Assembly (NCBI GenBank): GCA_903643055.1
Contig: CAHJWV010000387.1
Span: forward strand, 1 to 15,263
Direction of reading: 5' to 3'
Length of the DNA stretch: 15,263 nt
DNA from: Burkholderiales bacterium
Lineage (GTDB): Bacteria; Pseudomonadota; Gammaproteobacteria; Burkholderiales; Burkholderiaceae
The notes beneath the pieces were generated by a model that worked only from the letters and a program-made list of their open reading frames with translations, did no database searches and was not told the origin of the DNA. Shown here in pieces: positions 1-8,610 of this stretch (the first letter of the stretch is position 1; each line of letters begins with the position of its first letter). Made by a program: the position numbers and the translations under genes.

Positions 1-2
1 AG

Positions 3-50
3 GTGCTGCGCAACCAAAAAGCATTACTGAGTCAGTTGGGCCTGGGTTGA
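3..50 (+). CDS. Possible 3' end of an upstream coding region (partial)
   Basis: The third forward frame is open from the window edge to a TGA at 48-50 and would encode a short leucine-rich tail ending in LLSQLGLG. The other two forward frames also stay open for some codons, so this is only a candidate for the end of a gene lying outside the window. No function can be assigned from 15 residues. Confidence 0.25.
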   Translation: MLRNQKALLSQLGLG

Positions 51-309
51 CCAGCAAGCGCTGAGCCTGGCCCCGAAGCTGCCGTCAACCCCTCATCCCC
101 GCCCTGTCAACCCTTACAGGGGCCGGCTGCTGTGCGCCGATCTGCAAGGTGTTTGCCATTACCATCGTTGCAAAGCAATGACGGTAAGCGCCGGTACGGC
201 AGCGACTCGTCAGCATTCAGCGAATAGAGGGAGGAACTTGCGACGAGCAGACGCGGCACGCCATGAGCCTGCCCTTCCGCCGTGATCTCCCAAGTCAGGG
301 AGTTCACCG
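51..309. other. Non-coding leader upstream of vgrG
   Basis: I see no convincing gene in these 259 bases. The stretch holds a small hairpin (CCCTGT at 102-107 with ACAGGG at 116-121, no T tract) and a longer imperfect palindrome (159-187, listed separately). Just before vgrG is a good ribosome binding site, AGGGAG at 297-302. A reverse-strand open frame over 107-307 starts with GTG and resembles nothing I know. The region should contain the promoter of the vgrG-rhs unit, but no clear -35/-10 pair stands out. Confidence 0.5.
159..187. repeat. Imperfect palindrome in the vgrG leader
   Basis: The arms TTACCATCGTTGC (159-171) and GCAATGACGGTAA (175-187) pair over 13 positions with one A-C mismatch and one G-T wobble, around an AAA loop. 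No T tract follows, so it does not look like an intrinsic terminator. It could be a regulator-binding site, an RNA hairpin in the 5' leader, or an interspersed palindromic repeat unit. Only one copy is seen in this window. Confidence 0.45.
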
Positions 310-3276
310 TTGAGATTCAAGCAAACCCGCCGTCTGATGCGCTTCGCCTTCGTCAACGACGCGGCGTTGACCGACAAGTTCGTCATCGAACGCTTCAGCG
401 GCAGCGAATACCTGTCGCGCGATTTCTCCTTCGACCTTGAGTTGCTGAGCGACGACCCTAACGTCGCGCTGGAAGACGTCCAGGGCCGGATGGTGGTGGT
501 CAGCCTGGTGCGCACCGACGGTAGCCTGCGCCCCTTCACGGGCATCGTGCAGCGCTTCGTCTATGTCGACAGCGACATGACCGGTGTGCACAGCTACCAG
601 GCCCACATCGTGCCGTGGCTGAGCTATGCCCACCTGCGCCGCGACTGCCGCCTGTTCCTCGACCAAAACCGCGAGCAGCAACTGGCGACCCTGCTCGAAC
701 CTTATCGCGACGTGGCCGATTGGCAATGGAAGGTCACCGGCGAGCTGCGCCAGCACACCATGTGCACTCAGTTCAACGAAACCGATCACAACTACTTGAG
801 CTACCGGCTGGAGAGCGACGGCTACGTCACCCACTTCCATCACCGCGACGACGGCCACACCTGGACCATCCACGCCGACACCTTGAATGCCGACCCCATC
901 GACGGCCCCGGCCCCGACGTGCGCTTCCACGCCGACAACGGCATCTCCTCCTCGCAAGACAGCATCACCCGCTGGACCCGCCATCGCGAATGGGGCGCAT
1001 CAAGCATCGCCCTCAGCGGCTACGACTTCAAGAAGCCCACGCCCGCGCTCGTCAGCCTGCCCACGCTGGACCGGCAAGCGCACCTGCTGGCGCTGGAAAG
1101 CCACGAGTTCACCGGCAACTACGGCTACCTCAATGCCGCCGATGCTGACCGGCTCGCGCGCTTGCGCATGGAAGAAATCGAAGTGCGAGCCCAGCTGTAC
1201 GAAGGCCACAGCACCAATCCATACCTCAGCGTGAACCGCTGGTTCCGCTTGGCCGGCACGCCGGGCGGGCGCATCGACGCCATCGGCAGCGACTTCGTCG
1301 TCAACCAAATCCACCACGAAGGCCAGAACAACTACCGCCAGGGCGCCGACCAGCCGGCCTTCTACAGGAACCGTTTCGTGTGCCATCCGCGCCAAACCCC
1401 ATGGCGTCCCGGCCGAGGCTGGAACAGCACGCCGACCTGCGTCAGCACTCCGCAGACCGCCACCATCAGCGGGCGCGGCGGCATCGGCGCCATTGACGTC
1501 GATGAATACGGCCGCGTGCTGCTTCGCTTCCACTGGGACCGCGACGGGCGTTCCACCTGCCGCGCCCGGCTGATGACGGCCGCTGGCGGCGGCGAACACG
1601 GCCTGGCCGGCTACCCACGCATTGGCAGTGAGGCCGTCGTCATCTTCGAATCGGGCAACCCCGACCACCCCATCGTCACCGGGCTGGTCGCCAACCCCGA
1701 ACGCATGCCACCGTGGAAACTGCCCGAGCAGGCCAACCTCAGCGGCCTGCGCAGCCGAGAGAACGCAGGCAACAGCGGCAACCGGCCCGGCGGGCGCAGC
1801 AACCACCTGGTGCTCGATGACACGCCCGAGCGGCTGCAAGTGCAAGCCCGCAGCGATCACCAGGCCAGCCAGCTGAGCCTGGGCCACATCACCCGCATCG
1901 AAGACACCCGTGGCCGCCAAGACGCACGCGGCCAGGGCTACGAATTGCGCACCGATGGGCATGGCGCCCACCGCGCCGCACTGGGCCTGTTGACCAGCAC
2001 CGATGGCAGACCCAACGCCCAAGGCCACCTCACCGACCTGCGCGAACCGTTGCAGCGGCTGACCCAAGCGCAGAACCTGCACGACAGCCTGTCGCAAGCT
2101 GCGCAGACCGCAAAGGCCCACGACGGCAGCGACCAAGCCCCCGTGGTCGCCGCTCTCAACCAACAGGCCAACGAACTCCAAGGGACCGGCGGCAACCCGG
2201 CCCAAGGCGAATTCCCCGAGTTCAGCGCACCGCACATCCTGACCTCCAGCGCGGCCGGCATCCAGAGCACGGCCGAGCGCTCGACCCACATCGCGAGCAA
2301 CGAGCACACCGCGATGACCAGCGGCGGGCACACCAGCATTGCCACCGGCAAGAGCCTGCTGGCCAGCGTCAAGGAACGCATTCGGCTGTTTGCCTACCAG
2401 GCCGGCATGAAGCTGGTTGCGGCCAGCGGCGACATCGACATCACCACCCTCAAGGACAGCATCAACCTGCTGGCCAAGCTGAACATCACGCAGACCGCCG
2501 ATACCATCACCCTCAGCGCGAAGACCCGGCTCATCGTCAGCGGTGGCGGCAGCGGCACGGTCTGGGAAGCCGGCGGCATCCGCAGCAGCACCGCCGGCAC
2601 CTGGACCGAGCATGCTGCCAGCTTCGCGATGAATGGACCGCAAGCGATGGGAACGCCGGGTCTGCCGCAGGCGGCGCCGTTGCCACTGGGCCAACTCGAT
2701 CTGCTGAACCAATACATCAATACCGGCACCGGCCGCCTGCCCCAGGGCGTGCGCCAGGGCCAGTTCAAGGTGCTCGATGCCGAAGGCGGCACGCACGCCG
2801 GTTCGCTCGACAGCCAGGGCTTCCAGAGCGTGGCCCAAGTGCCAATGGGCATGGCCGAGGTGAGCTACGAACGCGATCCACGCGACCCCTGGGAAGGTGG
2901 CAGCTACCTCGGCGAAAACACCTGGCCCGCCGGTGCAAAGGCCGAAGCGGCATCGGCCTTACCGGATGGGCAGACCGCCGACACGGCCCACGGGATCGAT
3001 GAACACTCGGTATCGGCCCCGGACAGCGCTGCATCGGCGCCCGATAGTGTGGTCAGTGCGCTCACCCCCGCTGACCTGGTTCATCACGCGGAAGCTGCTC
3101 AGCAGGCTTTGCAAGTAGCCCAGGTAGTCCAGCACGGTGGCCCACAGGCCGTGGCCCAGGCCACGCAGCTCGCTGCCGGTCAACTGACCCGCCAGACGCC
3201 CTCAGCCCTCACCACGCCGGTGATACCAACCCAGCCGACCGCTGAAGACCTCGTCCCGTTTGACTTGACGCGCTGA
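310..3276 (+). CDS. vgrG: Type VI secretion tip protein VgrG with long C-terminal extension
   Basis: VgrG trimers form the puncturing tip of the T6SS and carry effectors out of the cell. The 988-residue product has the family layout: a gp27-like base (about residues 10-380), a gp5-like OB-fold (about 388-467, beginning GRGGIGAIDVDEYGR and ending near NPERMPPW), and a DUF2345-type beta-helix region (about 647-774) with repetitive SAAGIQ, HIASNEH and TSGGHTSIA elements. After a further conserved-looking stretch (about 819-870, with YERDPRDPWEGG), the last 115 or so residues are rich in Ala, Gln, Ser and Pro and look disordered or helical. The TTG start at 310 is preferred because AGGGAG lies 7 nt upstream. 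The ATG at 337 lacks such a site. rhs follows after 6 nt, so this VgrG is the likely carrier of that Rhs protein. No Tap (DUF4123), DUF2169 or Eag-type chaperone gene lies between them. Confidence 0.95.
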   Translation: MRFKQTRRLMRFAFVNDAALTDKFVIERFSGSEYLSRDFSFDLELLSDDPNVALEDVQGRMVVVSLVRTDGSLRPFTGIVQRFVYVDSDMTGVHSYQAHIVPWLSYAHLRRDCRLFLDQNREQQLATLLEPYRDVADWQWKVTGELRQHTMCTQFNETDHNYLSYRLESDGYVTHFHHRDDGHTWTIHADTLNADPIDGPGPDVRFHADNGISSSQDSITRWTRHREWGASSIALSGYDFKKPTPALVSLPTLDRQAHLLALESHEFTGNYGYLNAADADRLARLRMEEIEVRAQLYEGHSTNPYLSVNRWFRLAGTPGGRIDAIGSDFVVNQIHHEGQNNYRQGADQPAFYRNRFVCHPRQTPWRPGRGWNSTPTCVSTPQTATISGRGGIGAIDVDEYGRVLLRFHWDRDGRSTCRARLMTAAGGGEHGLAGYPRIGSEAVVIFESGNPDHPIVTGLVANPERMPPWKLPEQANLSGLRSRENAGNSGNRPGGRSNHLVLDDTPERLQVQARSDHQASQLSLGHITRIEDTRGRQDARGQGYELRTDGHGAHRAALGLLTSTDGRPNAQGHLTDLREPLQRLTQAQNLHDSLSQAAQTAKAHDGSDQAPVVAALNQQANELQGTGGNPAQGEFPEFSAPHILTSSAAGIQSTAERSTHIASNEHTAMTSGGHTSIATGKSLLASVKERIRLFAYQAGMKLVAASGDIDITTLKDSINLLAKLNITQTADTITLSAKTRLIVSGGGSGTVWEAGGIRSSTAGTWTEHAASFAMNGPQAMGTPGLPQAAPLPLGQLDLLNQYINTGTGRLPQGVRQGQFKVLDAEGGTHAGSLDSQGFQSVAQVPMGMAEVSYERDPRDPWEGGSYLGENTWPAGAKAEAASALPDGQTADTAHGIDEHSVSAPDSAASAPDSVVSALTPADLVHHAEAAQQALQVAQVVQHGGPQAVAQATQLAAGQLTRQTPSALTTPVIPTQPTAEDLVPFDLTR

Positions 3277-3282
3277 CCTGAC

Positions 3283-6200
3283 ATGCAACCCATCCTCCCG
3301 CCCGACGAGCCGACTCCTGATCGCGAAGCGCAAACCGCAGTCGCCCCGCTGAACACCATCGATCCGGACGATGTGGCCGCGGCTTCGGGCAAGTTCGACC
3401 AATGGCTGCGCAGCATCAGCGGCGACTACGTGACGCTGGAGCGGCTGACGATGGTGGCGGGCAGCATCCCGGTGCTGGGCAATGTGATGGCGGCCATCGA
3501 CGTCTTGCTCGACCTCGTCACTGTCGTTCAGAAGTACCTTAAAAAGCAGAGCGCCGACTTCCTCGACTGGGTCAGCCTGGGCATCAATCTGATCGGCATC
3601 ATCCCGCTGCCGCCCACGATGGGTGCGGCCCGTATGACGCTGCGCCCTACGCTGCACCTGGTCAAACAACAAGCCCGCTCCGGCGTTCAGAACCTCAGCG
3701 AGTCGCTGGTGGCGGTGCTCGTCACCCACCTGAACGACAAACTGGCCGGCGAGATCGACACCTTCGCGCAGACCGCGATGAGCAAGCTGGGCGGCATCCT
3801 GCAAGACGCAGCCGCGCTGGCCGACCAGATGGCCGACGCGCTCATCGACGTGCTGCACCGCTGCCTGGGCGACAAGGCGCTGTTCGACGTGCCCAAGGTC
3901 GTGCCGCCAGCCACCGCACTGCACAACTCGCAAACGCAGACCACCTGGGCCGGCCTGCTCAGTGCTGCGGTGCGCATGCAAAAGCGCTCGGTCAACTTCG
4001 TGGCCCAGCACGCTGCACGCAGCCTGCCCGGCTCCGTGGAAGGCGGTGTGCGTGGCGTCATCACCTCGCTGACCGACGTCAAAGGCCGCTTCCGCGCTGC
4101 CTTGGTCGGCCTGGCCGACGAAAAAGCCCAGCAAAGCATCATGTGGCTTCTGCGCCGATTGCTCGATGCGGTGGCCCAGCGCAAGAAGACCCGCACCGCG
4201 ATGGTCTCGGCCCACAAAGGCGCGCAGGTCGTGCATGAGCAACCCGGCCATGGCCTGGGCGCCATCGGGCATCAGGCCCCGGCCAAGGGCGACGCCAACG
4301 CCTGCAAGCTGTGCCCGGCGCCAGGCGGCACGAAGCACTCCATCAGCTTCGCCACCGGCGCCGAAACCTTCACTCACACCGACTTCGTGCTGGCTGCACC
4401 ACTACCCATCGTGTGGAGCCGCACCTACCGCAGCCAGTTCATCGCGGGTGACCGCAACCCGCTGGGCGCGCGTTGGCTCAGCGCCTACGGCACCCGCATT
4501 GACGTTCGAGGCCGCGGCGCCAAGAGACAGCTTGTCTATCACGGCGCGGATGGTCGCAGCCACCGTTACCCCTGGCTGGAGAACGAGCAAAACCACCGCG
4601 ACCCCATCGAAGAACTCACTGTGACCCGGCTCAGCGCAAGCCGACTGCAGCTGGCCTTCGGCAAGCCGATGCCGGCTGGCGAATCCTCCCCGTGGTGCGA
4701 GACCTATGAACTCGTGGATGCGCCAGCACCCGGCACCGAGCACGAATGCACTCAGCACTACCGATTGGTCACTCAGCAAGCACCAAACGGCCAATCCATT
4801 CAACTGCGCTATGACGAACACGGTCTGAGCGCGCTGCTCAGCCAGCAAGGCGATGAGACGCTTGCCGAGGTGCGGGTGGAATGCGACCCCGCCAGCGGTC
4901 AGGTGAAGCGCCTGTGGGAAGTGCGCGCCGCCGGTCCCGAGCAGTTGCAACCTTCCGAACGGCTGCTCGCCAGCTACACCCACGACGCGCACGGCGACCT
5001 CATTCAAGCCCAAGACGAGAACGGCGCGTGCTGGCAATACCGCTATCGCAACCACTTGGTGACGCGCTACACCGACCGCACCGGGCGCGGCATCCAGCTG
5101 CGCTACGACCACCACGGCGAAGAAGGTGACCCGCCGACCTTGCCCAAAGCCATTCGCGAATGGAGCGATGACGGCAGCTCAGATATGCGTCTGGAATGGG
5201 ACGCCAACATCCGCCTGACCTATCTCACCGACGCGCTGGGCGGTGAGACCTGGATCTACTACGACATCTTGGGCTACACCTACCGCGTCATCCACCCGGA
5301 CCAGGGTGAGGAATGGTTCTTCCGTGACGACGCGAAGAACGTCACGCGGCACATCCATGCCGATGGCAGTACCGATGACTACCGCTACGACGACACCGGC
5401 AACCTCATCCGCCACGTGCGCGCCGACGGCAGCGCAGTGCACTTCGAATACGACGCCAGCCACCGCGTGAGTGGCGTTCTCGACCCCGAGGGCAATGTAT
5501 GGAAGCGGGACTACAACCCGCAAGGCCAGCTCAGTGAAGCGACCGACCCACTCGGCCACAAGACCGCCTATGCCTACGACCCGGCCGGGCGACTGAGCGA
5601 GACCACCGACGCCAAGGGCGGTAAAACGAAACTGGCCTACACCGCCACCGGGCAACTGGCAAGCTACACCGATTGCTCAGGGCGCACGACGCAGTGGGCC
5701 TATGACGAACGGGGCCGGTTGCAGCGGCGCACCGATGCCGCTGGCAACCAAACGACGTACCGCTACACCGCGCCCACTGCGGCGGCCCTGCAGGCAGCAC
5801 AACAAGACCCACCCGCCAACTGGCCTGGACAGCTCGCCACCATCGTGCATGCCGATGACAGCGAGGAGCAATGGGTGCATGACGCCGAAGGCCGTCTGCT
5901 CAGCCATACCGATGCGCTCGAACGCTGCACCCGTTATGGCTATGACAGAGCGGGCCGCATCGCGCAACGCATCGATGCCCTGGGTCACACCTTGGCTTAC
6001 CGCTGGGATGCCCTGGGTCGCTTGAGCGAGCTGCGCAACGAGAACGGCCAGCCTTACCGCTTCGCCTATGACCCGGTCGGGCGGGTGCTGGAGGAAGTGG
6101 GCTTCGATGGCCAGCGCACCGAATACCGCTACGCCGAAGCCACCGGCCTGCTGAGCGAGGTCATCGACGGCGCGCTCGTCACCCGCCTGAGCTTCGATGC

Positions 6201-8196
6201 GATGGGCCGCTTGAGCCGGCGGGTTGCTTGCGTCGCAGGCGGCACGGAGCAAACCGAACGCTTCGGCTATGACGCCCGCGGCCAACTGGGCGAGGCTCGC
6301 AACGCCGACGCACGGCTGCAGTACTTCTATGACGATGCGGGCAATCTGGTGCGTGAGCATCACCACTACCTCGCCCAAAACCGAACAGCGGTTTGGCAGC
6401 ACCGCTACAACGAATTGAACCAGCGCATCGGCACCACACGGCCCGATGGTCATGCGCTGGAATGGCTGACCTATGGCTCAGGCCACGTGCATGGTTTGCT
6501 GCTCGACGGGGAAGAGGTGGTCGGGTTTGAGCGCGACGCGCTGCACCGCGAAATCCATCGCACGCAAGCCAATGGCATTGAGCAAGCCCAGCGCTATGAC
6601 CCGATGGGCCGCCTGTTGGCGCAGCAGGTGGTGCATCGCAGTCATGCCCACCAGGGCGCGGCCGAGATGGGCCGAGGCGTGTTCCAGCTCGGGCCGGGCG
6701 TGCAACTCGGCCAAGCCGCAGCGGTGCTGCGCCGCTATGGCTATGACAAGGCGGGCCAGCTCGAACGCATTGAAGGCAACCGGCGCGGCCGCCTTGCTTA
6801 TGTCTACGACCCGGTGGGCCGCTTGCTCTCGGCGCTCGGGGGCTACGGCGGCGAGCGCGAGACCTTCGCGTTTGATCCGGCGGGCAACATCCTTGCGGTG
6901 ACGCCGGATGAGCTGCCGGAGGAAGGAAGAAGGAAGCCGCTGCCGAAGGTGCTCGACAACTTGCTGAAGGAGTACGCCGGCACAAGCTATGTCTACGACG
7001 AGCGTGGCAATCTCATCGAGCGACGGTACAACGGCCAGTTGAGCACTTACGCCTGGGACGGGTTCAACCGGATGACCGAGGCGGTCACCGAGCAAGGACG
7101 CACCTGCTATGCGTATGACCCGCTCGGTCGGCGCATTGCCAAGCGCACCGAGGTCGTGAAGTCGCTCGGCAGCGGCGAAATCGAGCTACCGCTCAGGCAG
7201 GATGTCAGCGAGACGGTGTACGGCTGGGATGGCGACACGCTTGCATTTGAGAGCCAGGGTGACGACTTCCGCGGGCACACGGTGCATTACGTGCATGAGG
7301 CCGGCAGCTTCGTGCCGCTGTTACAAGCGCGAAGGGCGAGCCGCATTCAACTCGCGCCGACGACTGACATTGCGGCGCTGCGGGCGAGCAACTTCGGCGA
7401 GTACGACATCGCGCTCGACCCGCTGTGGAATGGTGACCTCGACGCCGAGGCGGTACCGTTCCGAAAGGAAGAGATCGCCTTTTACCAGTGCGATCACCTC
7501 GGCACGCCGCAAGAGATGACCGACCACGAAGGTCGAGTCGCTTGGGAGGTTCGATACAAAGCTTGGGGAGAAGCGAAAGTCGCCATCAGCGAGGCGGCGA
7601 AAAGGGCCGGGCTGGCCAATCCGATTCGCTTCCAGGGGCAGTATCTGGATGATGAGACGGGGCTGCACTACAACCGGCATCGGTATTACGACCCGGTGAG
7701 CGGGCGGTTTATATCGAAGGACCCAATCGGACTTATAGGGGGATTTAACGAACATCTGTACGCAAATAATCCCGTTGCTTGGATTGATCCGCTGGGCTTA
7801 TGCCCCAATGGCACTGCCACCGTCCACCACACAGCGGGAACTGAAGCCAATCCGTTCGGCCACTACACTGTAGAAACTGCCGATGGATCGCAAGTGGTCC
7901 ACACTCACCAGGGTGTATTCGACAATGGGGGACGAACCGCAATATTGAGCAATCGCGGCAACGTTGGGTCATCCCAAGGAACCATAGCCCTGCCCAATGC
8001 AAAAGCCGCGCAGGCGTATCAGCGCAAGATGATGGGGCAGTATCTTGGGCCATACGACCGCAAGAGCAATAGCTGTGTTTCTCATGTCGCGGAGACCCTT
8101 CGCCAAGGGGGCTTGGACGTTCCGCATGACGCGAAGGGCGAGTTCAAAATGATTTCGAACATCGCAAGAGGTAAGTATGGGAATGATGGTGTGTGA
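3283..8196 (+). CDS. Rhs-repeat polymorphic toxin, probable T6SS effector
   Basis: This 1637-residue protein has three parts. Residues 1-340 are a non-Rhs N-terminal domain with hydrophobic stretches at about 57-83 and 96-115 and no recognisable PAAR motif. A CKLC motif (Cys341, Cys344) and an SISFATG/PLPIVWSRTYRS segment then open the Rhs shell, which runs to about 1506 with many YD repeats such as YDPAGRLSE and YDERGNLIE. The shell ends in the classic core KDPIGL...WIDPLGL, with Asp1480 and Asp1502 as candidates for the self-cleaving aspartyl centre. Rhs shells enclose the toxin, and cleavage at DPLGL frees it. The last 131 residues (1507-1637) are the variable toxin, described separately. 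The gene lies 6 nt after vgrG and overlaps the next gene by 20 nt. The C-terminal end is less GC-rich than the rest. The Rhs identity is certain. T6SS delivery is inferred from the adjacent vgrG. Confidence 0.95.
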   Translation: MQPILPPDEPTPDREAQTAVAPLNTIDPDDVAAASGKFDQWLRSISGDYVTLERLTMVAGSIPVLGNVMAAIDVLLDLVTVVQKYLKKQSADFLDWVSLGINLIGIIPLPPTMGAARMTLRPTLHLVKQQARSGVQNLSESLVAVLVTHLNDKLAGEIDTFAQTAMSKLGGILQDAAALADQMADALIDVLHRCLGDKALFDVPKVVPPATALHNSQTQTTWAGLLSAAVRMQKRSVNFVAQHAARSLPGSVEGGVRGVITSLTDVKGRFRAALVGLADEKAQQSIMWLLRRLLDAVAQRKKTRTAMVSAHKGAQVVHEQPGHGLGAIGHQAPAKGDANACKLCPAPGGTKHSISFATGAETFTHTDFVLAAPLPIVWSRTYRSQFIAGDRNPLGARWLSAYGTRIDVRGRGAKRQLVYHGADGRSHRYPWLENEQNHRDPIEELTVTRLSASRLQLAFGKPMPAGESSPWCETYELVDAPAPGTEHECTQHYRLVTQQAPNGQSIQLRYDEHGLSALLSQQGDETLAEVRVECDPASGQVKRLWEVRAAGPEQLQPSERLLASYTHDAHGDLIQAQDENGACWQYRYRNHLVTRYTDRTGRGIQLRYDHHGEEGDPPTLPKAIREWSDDGSSDMRLEWDANIRLTYLTDALGGETWIYYDILGYTYRVIHPDQGEEWFFRDDAKNVTRHIHADGSTDDYRYDDTGNLIRHVRADGSAVHFEYDASHRVSGVLDPEGNVWKRDYNPQGQLSEATDPLGHKTAYAYDPAGRLSETTDAKGGKTKLAYTATGQLASYTDCSGRTTQWAYDERGRLQRRTDAAGNQTTYRYTAPTAAALQAAQQDPPANWPGQLATIVHADDSEEQWVHDAEGRLLSHTDALERCTRYGYDRAGRIAQRIDALGHTLAYRWDALGRLSELRNENGQPYRFAYDPVGRVLEEVGFDGQRTEYRYAEATGLLSEVIDGALVTRLSFDAMGRLSRRVACVAGGTEQTERFGYDARGQLGEARNADARLQYFYDDAGNLVREHHHYLAQNRTAVWQHRYNELNQRIGTTRPDGHALEWLTYGSGHVHGLLLDGEEVVGFERDALHREIHRTQANGIEQAQRYDPMGRLLAQQVVHRSHAHQGAAEMGRGVFQLGPGVQLGQAAAVLRRYGYDKAGQLERIEGNRRGRLAYVYDPVGRLLSALGGYGGERETFAFDPAGNILAVTPDELPEEGRRKPLPKVLDNLLKEYAGTSYVYDERGNLIERRYNGQLSTYAWDGFNRMTEAVTEQGRTCYAYDPLGRRIAKRTEVVKSLGSGEIELPLRQDVSETVYGWDGDTLAFESQGDDFRGHTVHYVHEAGSFVPLLQARRASRIQLAPTTDIAALRASNFGEYDIALDPLWNGDLDAEAVPFRKEEIAFYQCDHLGTPQEMTDHEGRVAWEVRYKAWGEAKVAISEAAKRAGLANPIRFQGQYLDDETGLHYNRHRYYDPVSGRFISKDPIGLIGGFNEHLYANNPVAWIDPLGLCPNGTATVHHTAGTEANPFGHYTVETADGSQVVHTHQGVFDNGGRTAILSNRGNVGSSQGTIALPNAKAAQAYQRKMMGQYLGPYDRKSNSCVSHVAETLRQGGLDVPHDAKGEFKMISNIARGKYGNDGV
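7801..8193 (+). other. C-terminal toxin domain of the Rhs protein (candidate His/Cys enzyme)
   Basis: The 131 residues after DPLGL are the exchangeable toxin. Visible motifs are PFGHYTVE (His1527), VVHTHQGVFDNGG, and SNSCVSHVAETLRQGG (Cys1598). A His in an N-terminal beta-hairpin followed far downstream by Cys in an N-x-C helix start is the order seen in permuted papain-like folds (LRAT, PPPDE and permuted NlpC/P60 families) and in the Tox-HDC polymorphic-toxin family, named for His, Asp/Asn and Cys. If correct, the activity would be a thiol hydrolase or acyltransferase acting on protein, peptidoglycan or lipid. This rests on motif order only. The target, and hence the compartment, cannot be read from the sequence. 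No nuclease-type motif is evident. Confidence 0.6.
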
Positions 8197-8482
8197 GAGA
8201 CACGGCCAGCAGTTGTTGGCTTTTACAGCCCCAAGAATAGCTGCGGCTCTTGAAGATTCAGCACGAATATCTGCGTTGGGTCCGATTCGAAAGATTTCGC
8301 TTAGCTATATGGACATCCCCGGACGCTACCTCGTCGATGATGAGTTTGTTGCGGACAACAATTTGCATGGCACTGGAGAAGGCCTGTCAGCGGAGCAGTC
8401 CGAAGCTGTGTTCGAAAGGCTCATTCCTGTTTGCAGCGAGTGCCTAGCTAAGCTTATCGAGGCTCGTGCCGACAAACCTTAA
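8177..8482 (+). CDS. Candidate immunity protein for the Rhs toxin, possible zinc-binding site
   Basis: This 101-residue protein has no signal peptide or membrane segment, so it is probably cytosolic. I do not recognise the family. Its position, overlapping the rhs toxin end by 20 nt in another frame, is the standard place for a cognate immunity gene in polymorphic toxin loci. Cys6-x2-His9 (CERHG) near the N terminus and Cys86-x2-Cys89 (CSEC) near the C terminus could together bind one zinc. The CxxHG opening resembles small zinc-ribbon proteins. ATG at 8177 is preceded by an AAGAGG stretch at 8165-8170. Two further in-frame ATGs at 8183 and 8186 could also serve. Base composition is clearly less GC-rich than the chromosomal neighbours. 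A hairpin terminator follows about 85 nt downstream. Confidence 0.75.
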   Translation: MGMMVCERHGQQLLAFTAPRIAAALEDSARISALGPIRKISLSYMDIPGRYLVDDEFVADNNLHGTGEGLSAEQSEAVFERLIPVCSECLAKLIEARADKP

Positions 8483-8566
8483 TTTCCTGATCGATGGAGG
8501 TTCGACGAATCTGCAATAACCGTAGATCCGGTGCAAAGGGTGCCCAGAGCCTTCATGCAAATAAAC

Positions 8567-8601
8567 AAAAGCCCACATGCAAACGCTTTGTGGGCTTTTT
8601 T
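8567..8601 (+). terminator. Intrinsic terminator after the immunity gene, probably bidirectional
   Basis: GCCCACA (8571-8577) pairs with TGTGGGC (8589-8595) around an 11-nt loop. Flanking AAAA and TTTT extend the stem to 11 bp. On the plus strand a run of six T follows (8596-8601), ending the vgrG-rhs-immunity unit. Read on the minus strand the same hairpin is followed by TTTTGTTTATTT, so it could also stop transcripts coming from serS and tRNA-Ser. Confidence 0.85.
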
Positions 8602-8610
8602 GTGGGACAA

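Noticed and set aside
226..234. AGAGGGAGG matching the tRNA-Ser 3' region at 8658-8666 as a possible attachment-site repeat
   Set aside because: Nine purine-rich bases are too few and too likely by chance in a window of this size. The match does not extend on either side.
107..307. A 66-codon minus-strand open frame in the vgrG leader
   Set aside because: It begins with GTG, has no ribosome binding site or recognisable motif, and runs through the palindrome at 159-187.
1000..2838. A 612-codon open frame on the minus strand
   Set aside because: It lies fully antisense to vgrG, is of low-complexity Ala/Gly/Val composition, and matches no family. Long antisense frames are expected in GC-rich genes.
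3202..4377. A 391-codon minus-strand open frame
   Set aside because: It is antisense to the vgrG end and the Rhs N-terminal part, with shadow-type composition and no domain.
4975..7730. The many similar YD motifs as a DNA repeat array
   Set aside because: They are protein-level Rhs repeats with diverged nucleotide sequence and belong to the Rhs shell. They are not a CRISPR or tandem DNA repeat.
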